NCBI RefSeq assembly: GCF_005886805.2
Contig: NZ_CP045429.1
Coordinates: 2,388,501 to 2,452,500 of the forward strand
Direction: 5' to 3'
DNA: 64,000 nt
Origin: Pseudoalteromonas rubra
Lineage (GTDB): Bacteria > Pseudomonadota > Gammaproteobacteria > Enterobacterales > Alteromonadaceae
Part shown: positions 45,958 through 56,093 of the stretch, piece by piece
Position numbering within the stretch: position 1 is the first letter of the stretch
Layout: each line of letters opens with the position of its first letter
Position numbers and translations under genes: made by a program
Notes under the pieces: generated by a model
Seen by the model: only the letters and a program-made list of their open reading frames with translations
Database searches by the model: none
What the model was told of the DNA's origin: nothing

Positions 45958-48151
45958 ATTACAGCTTAAAGTCGGCACTATGGTCCTGGTCTTGTTAACC
46001 ATTGCCCTGGCCCATTTCGCCTATAGCGCCTGGACACAAGCCAATAAAATCGCATCAGATACCGTTGCACAACGCGCAACCAGCCTGTCTTTGGACATAA
46101 AAAACAGACTGGCCGAACTGACATTTCAGGTCGCACACTACAGCGACCACCGGATCCTGGCAGAGTTGCCTTTAAACCTTTTGTATACACAATACGCGCT
46201 TAAGGAGATCCGAGAGCTGGTATCTAAATCTCCATTGGTCAAAAGTGTGATGATCAGTGATGGCTCTCCTTACATTGTTGAGGGTTACCCCCTTTATACC
46301 TTGCACTGGGCAACTCCTTCTATCATTGAACATACCACCTCTGTTATTAACGAAAGTGCACGCGAGTTGATGGTAAGAAAGCTATTGATCAGCAACGCAG
46401 AGCTCAACGTTAAATCGGCCCACGAAGGAACACTGTTTATTGCCGTGCCGTTACGGCAGACCTTACCCTCTCTCATCGACCCATTTCGTTATACCGGCGT
46501 GCTGTACTTTGAATTGGATGTTAGTCAGTTGGCGATTGAACTGGCTGACTATGAATCACTGACAACCTTTTCAGATCAGCAAATGTGGTTTCATAAAGGG
46601 CATGATGTCGACGCAGGACTCAATGCAACCTACCCCATTTATGAACGTGATACAGAAGGCCTGAATTTATCGCTATCGCTGTCCCATCAGCACAGCGCTT
46701 ATACTCAGGAAATCCTGTACGCTATCATCAGAAGCGCAATGCTGGCATTAGGCGTGTTGATCATACTTTTCTGGTACCTCGCCTACGTCAGCCGTAAAGT
46801 CACGACTCCCATGAAGCAGCTTGATAAATACTGCATGTCTCTGACATCAGGTAACTATGAGCAGAATAATGCAAACCTCGAATATGAAGAGCTAAAAACA
46901 CTGCAAAAGACCCTTAACAAGCTGGTCGACACCGTCAATACACAGGTCACACAACTTAAGCAGGAGAAAGTGCGAGCCGAGCAATCGGAGCTGGCCAAAG
47001 CACAATTTCTTGCCACCATGAGCCACGAGATTCGCACCCCAATGAATGCGATTCTGGGCGTTTTTCAGCTTCTGAGACAAGAAGATCTTCGTGTGCAAGA
47101 GCGCTCCCTGATTGAACAAGGCTATACCTCTTCACAAACCTTACTCGGTCTGGTGAATGACATACTCGACTTTTCTAAAATGGAAGCTGGCAAACTCACA
47201 ATCGAGGTTCTGGCTGTGGACATTCCGCAGTTATGTCGGGAAGTCATTCAGGAGTACCAACACGTGGCCCGTGACAAACAGGTTGCGCTGAAACTGGACT
47301 CACAGTTGCAAGCGCACTTATCAATCAAACTTGCCGACCCTCTGCGGCTAAAACAAATCCTTCGTAACCTGCTATCAAATGCAATCAAGTTCACAGAGCA
47401 AGGCCAGGTAACTTTGAGAGTGCAAGGTGACGACAATGGACTCGCGATAGAGGTCTGCGATAGCGGAATTGGTATGACTCCCACCCAGCTTTCCAATTTG
47501 TTTAAACATTTTCATCAGGCCGACAATTCAACCACTCGAAAATACGGCGGCTCAGGACTGGGACTGGCTATTGTCAAACAGCTAGTGGAGCTCATGCAAG
47601 GTGAGGTAAAAGTCACAAGTGTTGCAGGGGATGGCAGTCAGTTTACGGTCACACTCCCGCTGCAAAGTGTTAAAATCGCAACCCAGTCTGCAATCGCAGA
47701 TAGACAAACACAACCTCAAGTCCCAGATCTGAGCGGTGTTAAGGTACTGCTTGCTGAAGATAACCTGATTAATCAGCAAATATTTTCAGCCATGATGAAA
47801 AAGACCAATGCAACACTCATTATGGCGGCTAACGGTAAGCTCGCTATGGAGAGCTTTAATAAAGCTCGACCTGACCTCTTCTTTGTTGATATTCAAATGC
47901 CTGTGATGGATGGTATAGAGGTTTGCCAACAGGTAAAAAGCACCGACTATCACAATCCACTCATCGCCATTACAGCCAATGTACTCCCGGAGGATGTCAG
48001 CCGTTACCTCTCTCTCGGGTTTGACGACTTCGTTGCTAAGCCAATTGATATGCAGGCACTGTTCGATACCATGACTCGAGTATTGAACAAGCAAGCACTG
48101 GCACAACCAAACACTGCAAAGTCGGGTATATCAGCATTAGACAACAAATAA
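45929..48151 (+). CDS. Hybrid sensor histidine kinase/response regulator
   Basis: A 740-residue inner-membrane hybrid kinase. The order is: membrane helix (about 15-33), periplasmic sensor domain (about 35-265), helix (about 268-290), HAMP and coiled coil (290-350), HisKA with phosphoacceptor H366 in [14 protein letters not shown], HATPase (N box [14 protein letters not shown] boxes DSGIGM and GGSGLGLAI), and a receiver with D654 in [12 protein letters not shown]. There is no Hpt domain or DNA-binding domain, so the phosphate must pass to proteins encoded elsewhere. The start overlaps the binding-protein gene by 29 bases. Confidence 0.92.
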   Translation: MSKKKNLVSELQLKVGTMVLVLLTIALAHFAYSAWTQANKIASDTVAQRATSLSLDIKNRLAELTFQVAHYSDHRILAELPLNLLYTQYALKEIRELVSKSPLVKSVMISDGSPYIVEGYPLYTLHWATPSIIEHTTSVINESARELMVRKLLISNAELNVKSAHEGTLFIAVPLRQTLPSLIDPFRYTGVLYFELDVSQLAIELADYESLTTFSDQQMWFHKGHDVDAGLNATYPIYERDTEGLNLSLSLSHQHSAYTQEILYAIIRSAMLALGVLIILFWYLAYVSRKVTTPMKQLDKYCMSLTSGNYEQNNANLEYEELKTLQKTLNKLVDTVNTQVTQLKQEKVRAEQSELAKAQFLATMSHEIRTPMNAILGVFQLLRQEDLRVQERSLIEQGYTSSQTLLGLVNDILDFSKMEAGKLTIEVLAVDIPQLCREVIQEYQHVARDKQVALKLDSQLQAHLSIKLADPLRLKQILRNLLSNAIKFTEQGQVTLRVQGDDNGLAIEVCDSGIGMTPTQLSNLFKHFHQADNSTTRKYGGSGLGLAIVKQLVELMQGEVKVTSVAGDGSQFTVTLPLQSVKIATQSAIADRQTQPQVPDLSGVKVLLAEDNLINQQIFSAMMKKTNATLIMAANGKLAMESFNKARPDLFFVDIQMPVMDGIEVCQQVKSTDYHNPLIAITANVLPEDVSRYLSLGFDDFVAKPIDMQALFDTMTRVLNKQALAQPNTAKSGISALDNK

Positions 48152-48322
48152 TCCGTTAGTACGATATTCACCACTGACCGCCCAGGCAAATATCTGAGAC
48201 TTCCTTGTCCAAAAGTTGCTACAAATACTACATTTTCGAGTGAAGCCCCATTGTATAAAAAGCCTCTGCTTCAAAGGTAGTTGATTACAGATATGCGCTG
48301 TTACGCGATGAATTTCATCAAC

Positions 48323-49069
48323 TCACTCCCGCAAAGCGATCAATAACGCCTCTGCCATAGGTATTGCTGACACCGGATTCTGCCCGGTTACAAATTGGCC
48401 ATCTACCACAACATTCACCTCACCTTTTTTTGCAGCAACAAATATCGCGCCAAGTCTGTTTGCCTCATCTTCAATCAAAAACGGATAATGCGTCCGGGCA
48501 AACCACCCCTCTTCGCTATTCGCTTTACCTGTAATACGCCTGTTCGAGATCAGCCGATGACCACCGTCATCCTGTAAGTTCAGCAAGGCAACGGTGCCAT
48601 GACAATCCGCAGCTATGATACCACCTGCTTTATAAATGGCCTCTGTAAGCACCTTTGCATGGGCATGAGCCGTCAAGTCAAACATTGGTCCGGCCCCGCC
48701 CGCATAGTAAACAGCTAAATAGTCCCGGCTGTCGCGTGTTTCTATGTCATTTGGTTCACTAAGCTGTTGCTTAAGAGGCGAACTATCCAGCCAGCGTAAT
48801 TGCGCCTCTGCCAATCGCCCTCTGGGGTATCCAGGCTTGCCGGTACTACTTGCGAGCTCAATCTCATACCCAGCATCATGCAGCACCCGGTATGGACCAA
48901 CAACTTCAGGTAACCAAAAGCCGTGCTCGTCCCCAGAGATAATAAACAGAACTTTGCCTTGGCGCGCTTCTGCAGATAAAACGGGCAAGGAGAAAGTCAC
49001 CATCAAGGCCAACAAAACAAGCCTTTTCACTAATATCAGAAAGTGGGCACGATGAAATTTACACATCAT
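48323..49069 (-). CDS. Exported DJ-1/PfpI family protein
   Basis: A 248-residue class I glutamine-amidotransferase-like protein. A hydrophobic N-terminal stretch (about 10-33, ending LPVLSAEA) acts as a signal peptide or anchor. The DJ-1/PfpI core follows, with VLFIISGDEHGFWLPEV and the nucleophile elbow AADCHGTVALL, where the Cys is followed by His. The ligands resemble the Hsp31/glyoxalase III branch, but such proteins are normally cytoplasmic. The ATG at 49069 has AAGGACC before it. It is divergent from the regulator at 49360. Confidence 0.8.
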   Translation of the reverse strand: MMCKFHRAHFLILVKRLVLLALMVTFSLPVLSAEARQGKVLFIISGDEHGFWLPEVVGPYRVLHDAGYEIELASSTGKPGYPRGRLAEAQLRWLDSSPLKQQLSEPNDIETRDSRDYLAVYYAGGAGPMFDLTAHAHAKVLTEAIYKAGGIIAADCHGTVALLNLQDDGGHRLISNRRITGKANSEEGWFARTHYPFLIEDEANRLGAIFVAAKKGEVNVVVDGQFVTGQNPVSAIPMAEALLIALRE

Positions 49070-49359
49070 AAAGGTCCTTATTTGAGTTTTACTTCCGTTC
49101 ACCGTATCAACTCGTGCTCACTGACACATGAAGTAATGCTGATTTATTAAGGAATTCTCAGGATGGAACAGTGACTTCACTGTGACCAATATTTTATTAC
49201 TTTATATTTTAATAGGTTAAAAATAAAAAACTGGGGTCATTAAAAGGGCCTGGATTTACGTCAGCCTAAAAACTAGCGTATTATCTGAATTAACCAACTC
49301 ACACGTTGGCGTGTACAAAGATAATAACAAGACCATACAGTACCAGGCAGGAGCCTATT

Positions 49360-51438
49360 TTGAGATACCTGAGATTTAAACACCTGATCATTGACACCCA
49401 TAACCAGCTCCTAATCCGTAATGGTATCTCAGTAACGCTGGCACCAAAAGTGTACGATCTCCTCTACTACCTGGCGCGCAACCAGCAACGTGTAATTAGC
49501 AAGGATGAATTAATGGATGCAGTATGGCAAGGTACACTCGTAACGGATAACGCCATTAGCCGGACTCTGGTCAAGGTGCGTAAAGCACTGGGGGATGACC
49601 CCAAATCCCCTAACTTCATTTTAACAGTGCCGCGCAAGGGATATCGCATGATCTCTGTGTTTGAAGAAACAGACCAGATCCCAATGCAGACAACAAACAC
49701 CCACAATGCTGATCCAGTCAATCACCAGCTTACTTTGAGCGCAGTTAGAATTAAGCGGGCTATTTTATCTGCTATTGCCTTGTCGGCTGCCACTGTTATT
49801 GCAGGGGTGTTTCTATATTATCCGTATTCGTCGCCTGAGCTGAGTATAAACAAGCAAGTCAAACCATTTACGCGAGCACAAGGCGAGGAGTTATACCCCC
49901 GTCTGTCGCCAGATCTCAAAACGCTCGCTTATGTCAAAAAGACGAAGCAGCTGAGTACACTCATCGTCGAAAATGTCAGCACACATAATCAGCAACAGCT
50001 ATCAATCCCCCTTGCTCGGTTTAGTCGACCAAGTTGGTCACCAGATAGTAAACAGCTTGCATTTGTCATGCATACACCGCAAACGTGTGGCATTTACCTG
50101 GCCCGTCTGGCGCACTTGCGTACGCAGTCACAATGGCAGAAACTCAGCACATGCGGCAGCAAAAGCAAGCCCGCTCTGGTATTTTCAAAAGACGGGAAAA
50201 AGCTTTATTTCAATGACCGCACTTCAGAAGAGTTCGGCTATCAGGTTTTCCAAATTGATATAACTCAGGGACATAAGTCAATCGTCAATCAACCTATTAC
50301 CAACGGTCGTGGAAACTATGCCTTTGACCTTGCACCAGACGGTCGTTCGTTGGTTATGTTAAACAGTGAATTTGGGCCTAAAACACGTATTTACACGCTT
50401 GACCTCGCCTCATCAGAACTAACCCAAACCGCACAGCTTGACTACCTAATGCGCTCAGCCATCTGGCATCATGACAGTCGCAGCTTGATCCATCCGGCCC
50501 CACACCCGGCTTATGAGTTGTGGCAAAGTACCGTGCAAGGCGATAAATTGGCAACCGTCATTAGCAACACGGCGCGTGTCAAACACCCAGCCAGAATAAA
50601 CAATGGGACAGATTTTACCTTTGTATCTTATCTTTTGGACCGGGATATCTATTTACAGCGCAGTAAAGGCAATGAAGTGCAACCACTGGCAAACTCATCG
50701 GTTATGGACTATCTGCCCACGATGACAGATACGTCATCACATTACGCCTTCGTTTCTAAGCGCTCAACACACGCCCAGGTCTACCTGGGTGATATTACTC
50801 AGCCGCTGGCGGAGCCCGTTCAACTGACCTCCAGTAAAACCTCTGGTCGCTTTTACCAGCTCGTATTTTCACCTGATGGTAATCACTTGCTCAGTTTGGG
50901 GGATAATCAGCTTCTCATCACAAATATTACCACGTTGGAAACCTACTCCCTGCCCATCACCGATATGGCTATCAGGGGAGCCAGCTGGCAGTCAAACAAT
51001 CAATTGTTGTTTTCCACGACCAGAAATAATCGCTGGCATCTGGTACGTTTCGATCTGACAACACTTAAAGTCGAGCTTACTTTTCCCGACTTTATGGGTG
51101 GGATCTACAGCAAACACGATGACGCTTTTTACCTGTTACACCGTAAGACAGGTCAGGTATTCAAGCACACAGAATCAACCTCCGAAACCGTAGCCTTGCC
51201 ACTATATTGTACAACGCACCTGCCCAATCGAAAGCTTACTCTGCAACGCGGAAAACATGGATTACATTGCTCAAAGGACGATCAAAGCCATGTGTACCTC
51301 CCAATCACATCGACAGATAAAGTAACCTGGCCGCAGCAGATTGATAATGCAGATTATCAGCTTTCAGCACATGGAATAATCTATACACGTCTGCAACGTA
51401 CCACTGCAGATGTCATGAGAACACACAAAATACAGTAA
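49360..51438 (+). CDS. CadC-type membrane transcriptional regulator with beta-propeller
   Basis: A 692-residue membrane-bound regulator. The N-terminal OmpR/PhoB-type winged helix (about 5-100; TLAPKVYDLLYYLARN, DNAISRTLVKVRKALGDDP, VPRKGYRMI) is cytoplasmic, followed by one helix (about 130-152). The periplasmic part shows TolB/WD40-like repeats (YPRLSPDLKTLAYV, RPSWSPDSKQLAFV, LVFSKDGKKLYF, FDLAPDGRSLVML), a probable propeller sensor. Translation most likely starts at TTG 49360, with AGGAG six bases upstream. It precedes an exporter operon that it probably controls. The 49070-49359 gap is AT-rich and carries both divergent promoters. Confidence 0.88.
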   Translation: MRYLRFKHLIIDTHNQLLIRNGISVTLAPKVYDLLYYLARNQQRVISKDELMDAVWQGTLVTDNAISRTLVKVRKALGDDPKSPNFILTVPRKGYRMISVFEETDQIPMQTTNTHNADPVNHQLTLSAVRIKRAILSAIALSAATVIAGVFLYYPYSSPELSINKQVKPFTRAQGEELYPRLSPDLKTLAYVKKTKQLSTLIVENVSTHNQQQLSIPLARFSRPSWSPDSKQLAFVMHTPQTCGIYLARLAHLRTQSQWQKLSTCGSKSKPALVFSKDGKKLYFNDRTSEEFGYQVFQIDITQGHKSIVNQPITNGRGNYAFDLAPDGRSLVMLNSEFGPKTRIYTLDLASSELTQTAQLDYLMRSAIWHHDSRSLIHPAPHPAYELWQSTVQGDKLATVISNTARVKHPARINNGTDFTFVSYLLDRDIYLQRSKGNEVQPLANSSVMDYLPTMTDTSSHYAFVSKRSTHAQVYLGDITQPLAEPVQLTSSKTSGRFYQLVFSPDGNHLLSLGDNQLLITNITTLETYSLPITDMAIRGASWQSNNQLLFSTTRNNRWHLVRFDLTTLKVELTFPDFMGGIYSKHDDAFYLLHRKTGQVFKHTESTSETVALPLYCTTHLPNRKLTLQRGKHGLHCSKDDQSHVYLPITSTDKVTWPQQIDNADYQLSAHGIIYTRLQRTTADVMRTHKIQ

Positions 51439-51510
51439 AACGTTTTCCGATTGTGATATTGCCTCAACATCACGCCACCTGTTAAACCATTAATTATATT
51501 GATTTTAGTT

Positions 51511-51531
51511 ATGACCACTTTGAGTGGTCAT
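51511..51531. promoter_or_regulatory. Perfect inverted repeat ahead of the exporter operon
   Basis: ATGACCACT and AGTGGTCAT form a perfect 9-bp inverted repeat around TTG. It lies 73 bases after the regulator stop and 104 bases before the fusion-protein ATG. It could be an operator or a hairpin ending the regulator transcript; only CACTTTTCC follows, a poor T run, which favours an operator. Confidence 0.4.
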
Positions 51532-51635
51532 CACTTTTCCGCTAGCCATCACACCTTTTCCTAGTTTGTTCCTGACTCCTCTTTGCTGCTCAACAATACT
51601 GAGCTGCGTTTTTATTCACAGGATCAGGAGCCAGT

Positions 51636-52907
51636 ATGGATAAACCCATCCAACCCAAATTATTGAGCAGACGACGCGTCGTTATTACTTCACTTGTCAC
51701 TGCTTTTATTGTGGTTTCAGCTACAAGTATTCAGGTGTTCAGTGCTCGCTTTCAAACGTCAGGGAAAACCTATAACGTCAGTCAAAACACACTTGAATTC
51801 AGTACGGCACACCGCACCAACTTTACTCACTACCTGCCATTGCGTGGTGTTGTGGAACCACAAGATACCGTCTTCATAGATGCAATCGATGGCGGACGTG
51901 TTGACGCCTTGTACGTTCAGGAAGGTGAGCGAGTTACTCAGGGGCAGCCATTGCTCAAGCTCAGTAACACGGACCTGCAACTCAGGGTGTTGGCTCGCGA
52001 AGCAGAAGTATCCGAGCAGATTAACGACATGCACAACACGCGCCTGGCTGTTGAGCAAAACCAACTTGCGTTAGCACGAGACATCATTGAACTCGATTTT
52101 GCCGTTCTTAAATTGGAAAAAGAGTTGGCGCGCCAACAAAAGCTATATGAACAAGCCTTAGTGCCACGACGCACAGTGGAAACACTCAGGGATGAACTTA
52201 ACTATCAAGTGACATACCGTGAAACAGTAAAACAAAGTCAGCAAAAAGAAGCATTATTGCAACAACAACAGCTCACCCAGCTTTCCCAAAGTATTGCGAC
52301 CTTGCAATCTAACCTTAAGATATCGCAATCCAGCCTCAACAAACTCACTATCCGTGCCCCACGCGATGGTCAGCTGACATTTATGAACGCCCGGATTGGT
52401 GAATCCATAACACCCGGTGAACGACTTGGTCAGGTCGACCTGATCGACAAATTCAAAATCAGTGCGCACATCGACGAATTTTATATAGACCAAATCTCGA
52501 TGACACACGTTGCAATGATGAAAGTTGGACAAGCAACCGTCCCGTTGACTGTAGCCAAAATTTTCCCGGGTATCGAAAACGGTCGATTTAAAGTTGATTT
52601 TCATGTCCAAAACCACACTGAACTGCCCGCATTAAGACTCGGACAAAGCCTGTCACTGGAGCTAAACCTAAGTTCTGAGAACACTCTACTAGTCGTCGAT
52701 AATGGAGCGTTTATTCAGTCTACCGCAGGAACCTGGGCATTTGTTGTAAGTCCAGGTGGACACAGTGCGTCCAGACGCCAAATCACACTTGGCCGTCGTA
52801 ACCCTGCACAAGTGGAAGTCATTTCAGGCCTTAATCCCAACGAGCGACTGATCACCTCTTCATATAACCGCTTTGCTGACGCAGAGCACCTTACTCTCAT
52901 CCCTTAA
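51636..52907 (+). CDS. HlyD/MacA-type membrane fusion protein
   Basis: A 423-residue periplasmic adaptor. One N-terminal helix (about 15-33) anchors it. A biotinyl-lipoyl half (GRVDALYVQEGERVTQGQPLLKL) leads into a long alpha-hairpin (about 105-220, Gln/Leu-rich coiled coil), then the second lipoyl half (LTIRAPRDGQLTFMNARIGESI) and beta-barrel domains. It would link the inner-membrane ABC exporter to an outer-membrane channel. GGATCAGGAG precedes the ATG. It is followed after 12 bases by the ATPase. Confidence 0.9.
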   Translation: MDKPIQPKLLSRRRVVITSLVTAFIVVSATSIQVFSARFQTSGKTYNVSQNTLEFSTAHRTNFTHYLPLRGVVEPQDTVFIDAIDGGRVDALYVQEGERVTQGQPLLKLSNTDLQLRVLAREAEVSEQINDMHNTRLAVEQNQLALARDIIELDFAVLKLEKELARQQKLYEQALVPRRTVETLRDELNYQVTYRETVKQSQQKEALLQQQQLTQLSQSIATLQSNLKISQSSLNKLTIRAPRDGQLTFMNARIGESITPGERLGQVDLIDKFKISAHIDEFYIDQISMTHVAMMKVGQATVPLTVAKIFPGIENGRFKVDFHVQNHTELPALRLGQSLSLELNLSSENTLLVVDNGAFIQSTAGTWAFVVSPGGHSASRRQITLGRRNPAQVEVISGLNPNERLITSSYNRFADAEHLTLIP

Positions 52908-52919
52908 GGTAAAACAATC

Positions 52920-53636
52920 ATGATCATATTGAATAATGTCAGCCGCTCATTTATTGCGGAACATATCGAGACCGTCGCGCTGGATAAGCTCTCCCTATCG
53001 GTCAGCCAAGGTGAATTCATCACGATTTTAGGACCATCAGGTTGCGGTAAGTCATCTTTGCTCAATATTCTGGGCATGCTGGATGACATTGATGAAGGCA
53101 GCTTTGTGTTCAAAGGTACTGAGTTAGCTTCTGCATCTTCATCAACAAAGGCACAATTGAGGAAAAAACACATTGGGTTTATTTTTCAGAGTTTCAACCT
53201 GATAGACGAACTCACTGTAGAGCAAAATATCGCACTGCCACTACATTATCAGCAACTCAATAAAGCACAACGAGCCGCCCGAGTTGAAGAGGTACTTCAC
53301 CGCTTGGATATCGCTCATCGCCGTACTCACTTGCCAGCTAAGCTCTCAGGAGGCCAGCAACAACGAGTTGCGATTGCACGCGCAATAGTCACTCAGCCAG
53401 ATTTGATTTTGGCCGATGAACCAACGGGCAATCTCGATTCCAAAAACTCAACACAAGTCATGAAAATACTTCACCAACTCAACATGATGGGAACAACCAT
53501 TATTATGGTGACGCATGCTCAGGAGCAAGTTCAGTACGGCACTCGGGTTGTTCGACTTATGGATGGCAAAATACAGCAAGACAGCCCGGTTTCTGCTCAA
53601 CGCACATTGAGCAAACAGGAGGCATTAAGTGATTAG
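52920..53636 (+). CDS. ABC transporter ATP-binding protein, MacB/LolD type
   Basis: A 238-residue ATPase. Walker A GPSGCGKSSLLN, Q-loop FIFQSFNLIDELTVEQN, signature LSGGQQQRVAIARA, Walker B LILADEPTGNLDS and H-loop VTHAQE are all present. The NLIDELTVEQNIALPL sequence fits the MacB/LolD exporter group, which moves substrates from the periplasm or membrane rather than importing them. It overlaps the permease by eight bases. Confidence 0.95.
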   Translation: MIILNNVSRSFIAEHIETVALDKLSLSVSQGEFITILGPSGCGKSSLLNILGMLDDIDEGSFVFKGTELASASSSTKAQLRKKHIGFIFQSFNLIDELTVEQNIALPLHYQQLNKAQRAARVEEVLHRLDIAHRRTHLPAKLSGGQQQRVAIARAIVTQPDLILADEPTGNLDSKNSTQVMKILHQLNMMGTTIIMVTHAQEQVQYGTRVVRLMDGKIQQDSPVSAQRTLSKQEALSD

Positions 53637-56043
53637 TCTTTTATTTACCATGACATGGCGTAATATGCTACGTAGCAAACGCACGACGGTCATCCAACTA
53701 CTCAGCTTAATCATCGGCCTGACCTGTTTTATGTTGATCCAACTGTATGTCGCTCATCAACATAGTTTTAATTCACACTTCAAAGATGCAGACAATATTT
53801 ACCGGATTAATCTGCTTAGAGATGATAATCGACCTCAAACGCTAACTCCACTTCGGCTTGCAGAGGAACTTACCAGTAACTTCCCGGAGATCACAGACAC
53901 AACTCGTATTTCGGTCAGTACGATATCCGTCAGAAATTCATCTGGTGTATTTGCTGAGCGTGCACTTTTCGTTGATGAGAACTTTTTCTCATTTTTTGAC
54001 TACAGCCTGATTGAAGGAGATGTTCACACGGCACTCCAGGCACCAGATAAAGTGGTATTACATGAAGCACAAGCGCGGAAGTACTTTTCGCGCAGTACTC
54101 AGTTTATTGGTGAACAGCTTGACATTAACGGTAAATCCTATCAGGTAGCCGCGATAATAAAGTATTCAGCTGCCCCATCCACCATCCCACGCGAGATAAT
54201 CTTACCTATCCAGAACTATTTTCAACAGCTGCCAAATGAGCGCTGGCGAACATTGTGGAACTTCAATGCGACCATCACATTTGCAAAAGTCACACAAGCA
54301 ACAGCAATAAAGTCACTGACTGCAAGTATTAGTGACTATTATCAGCAACGCGTTGAAGGGTTATCATCTTATAAGCGTTACCGAGTCATGCTCGAGCCCT
54401 TGCTGGATGTCTACCTAAACGCTACTGCGACGCGCAGCCTGATCCCTCCGGGCAGTCGTGAGATGGTAGACACCTTTGTGCTGATATCTTTTATGTTATT
54501 GGTGCTGGCCTGTATAAACTTCACCAATTTGGCCACCGCTACTTCTTTACGGCGCGCAAGAGAAGTAGGAATAAAAAAAGCACTCGGAGCGAGTCCAAAC
54601 CAGCTGGCTTTGCACTATTTGATTGAATCCTTATTTATCACTCTATTTGCCCTTGGAGCGGCACTCGCTTTGACCGCGATGCTATTAGGCGCATTTAATC
54701 AACTGATGGGGTCGCAAATTGCACTCACCCTCTCCTTCAAACATATCCTCACGCTAATACTCACTTTATTATGCGTTACGCTTCTTGCGGGAGGCTATCC
54801 TGCTCTATTTCTTAGCCGCATGAACGCCGCTTTGGTACTCAAGGGAGTAATAGATGCAGGAAAAGGAGGAGTACTGTTTCGCCGCATTCTCATGGTCATA
54901 CAATTTATCATTGCCATGTTACTGTTGATCGCCAGCACAGTGGTCAGTCATCAGATGCACTACCTGAGTACAATGGCACAAGGCTATGACAGAGAAAATG
55001 TCCTCATCATCAACCCTGGTGCTGCTGTCTATCAGGACTTCAAGCGTCAGGTGTCAAGATTTGCTGATGTTGCCTCCCTGAGCATGTCACATACTATCCC
55101 TACCAAAGCGACACGTACATCAGCGATTGTAAGAACGCAAGAAACGCCCGGTAATGAGATATGGGTTGGTAATAACCCGGTTAGCTATGACTATTTCAGG
55201 ACGATGGGTATTACGCTTCTGAGCGGCCGGGTTTTTCAACGTCAGTTCCCCGGAGATCCCTACTTTGAGGATAACCAGAATACAGGGAATACCCGCGGAA
55301 ACTTAATAATCAATGCAACGCTGGCAGCCAAGCTAGACGCTGATCCCAACGAAATCATAGGCCGCTTTTTGACACTCGGCAGTGCCAGCGAAGGGTTACA
55401 TCGCCATCAGGTCATCGGCGTTGTCGAAGACACCCATCATGTAGACGCCAGCCAGCGTGTACCTCCTATGATATATGTTTTGTCAGAAAGTCCTGAAGAC
55501 ATGGCACTTCGGTGGATAGCAATCAGGCTGAAATCCGGATTCAATCAAGATGTGCTTCAACAGCTGGAACAGACTTGGCTCGCGTTAGACAGCAACAGAG
55601 CCTTTAAGTATGAGTGGTTGTCAGGCTTATTTGATGCGCAATATCATAATCAGACACAGCACCTGCAATTACTTGAGCTATTTACACTGATCGCACTGGT
55701 CATGTCTGTTGCTGGGTTATACGCAGTGGCTGCTTTTACCTTATCACAAAGCCTAAAGGAAATAGCTATACGGCAAATCATGGGCGCAAAAAACTGGCAA
55801 ATTTATGCGTTGTTCCAATTACGTTTTGGCATTCTGGTACTGTTTGCAACGCTTGTCGCATTACCGATCGCGTTTATTTTACTCGGCGACTGGCTGAATC
55901 AGTATATCTATCGAATTGAATTACCTACGAGTGCCTTTGTTATGAGTTCACTTGCCTGTTTGGCAATGGCAGGGGTAACCGTCCAGGTGGTGGCTTTGAA
56001 AGCAGTGCGAAGTCGCCCTGTTGACACTTTAAAACGTGAATAG
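53629..56043 (+). CDS. ABC transporter permease, double FtsX/MacB type
   Basis: An 804-residue permease. It starts at GTG 53629 with AGGAGG seven bases upstream. The order is: helix (about 18-40), MacB-like periplasmic domain (40-275), FtsX helices (about 280-305, 330-355, 378-400), helix (about 428-448), second periplasmic domain (450-670), and three further helices (about 680-705, 735-755, 765-790). The conserved RRAREVGIKKALGAS and KEIAIRQIMGAKNWQ are FtsX coupling segments. With its ATPase and adaptor it forms a tripartite exporter; the substrate (peptide, antibiotic or lipid) is unknown. Confidence 0.92.
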   Translation: MISLLFTMTWRNMLRSKRTTVIQLLSLIIGLTCFMLIQLYVAHQHSFNSHFKDADNIYRINLLRDDNRPQTLTPLRLAEELTSNFPEITDTTRISVSTISVRNSSGVFAERALFVDENFFSFFDYSLIEGDVHTALQAPDKVVLHEAQARKYFSRSTQFIGEQLDINGKSYQVAAIIKYSAAPSTIPREIILPIQNYFQQLPNERWRTLWNFNATITFAKVTQATAIKSLTASISDYYQQRVEGLSSYKRYRVMLEPLLDVYLNATATRSLIPPGSREMVDTFVLISFMLLVLACINFTNLATATSLRRAREVGIKKALGASPNQLALHYLIESLFITLFALGAALALTAMLLGAFNQLMGSQIALTLSFKHILTLILTLLCVTLLAGGYPALFLSRMNAALVLKGVIDAGKGGVLFRRILMVIQFIIAMLLLIASTVVSHQMHYLSTMAQGYDRENVLIINPGAAVYQDFKRQVSRFADVASLSMSHTIPTKATRTSAIVRTQETPGNEIWVGNNPVSYDYFRTMGITLLSGRVFQRQFPGDPYFEDNQNTGNTRGNLIINATLAAKLDADPNEIIGRFLTLGSASEGLHRHQVIGVVEDTHHVDASQRVPPMIYVLSESPEDMALRWIAIRLKSGFNQDVLQQLEQTWLALDSNRAFKYEWLSGLFDAQYHNQTQHLQLLELFTLIALVMSVAGLYAVAAFTLSQSLKEIAIRQIMGAKNWQIYALFQLRFGILVLFATLVALPIAFILLGDWLNQYIYRIELPTSAFVMSSLACLAMAGVTVQVVALKAVRSRPVDTLKRE

Positions 56044-56058
56044 CTCGACTATAAAAAG

Positions 56059-56084
56059 AAGAAGCCCCTCAAAAGGGGCTTCTT
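56059..56084. terminator. Bidirectional terminator between permease and SulP genes
   Basis: A 10-bp stem AAGAAGCCCC / GGGGCTTCTT with a six-base loop and A/T-rich flanks lies between two convergent genes. Confidence 0.85.
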
Positions 56085-56093
56085 AAAATAAAG

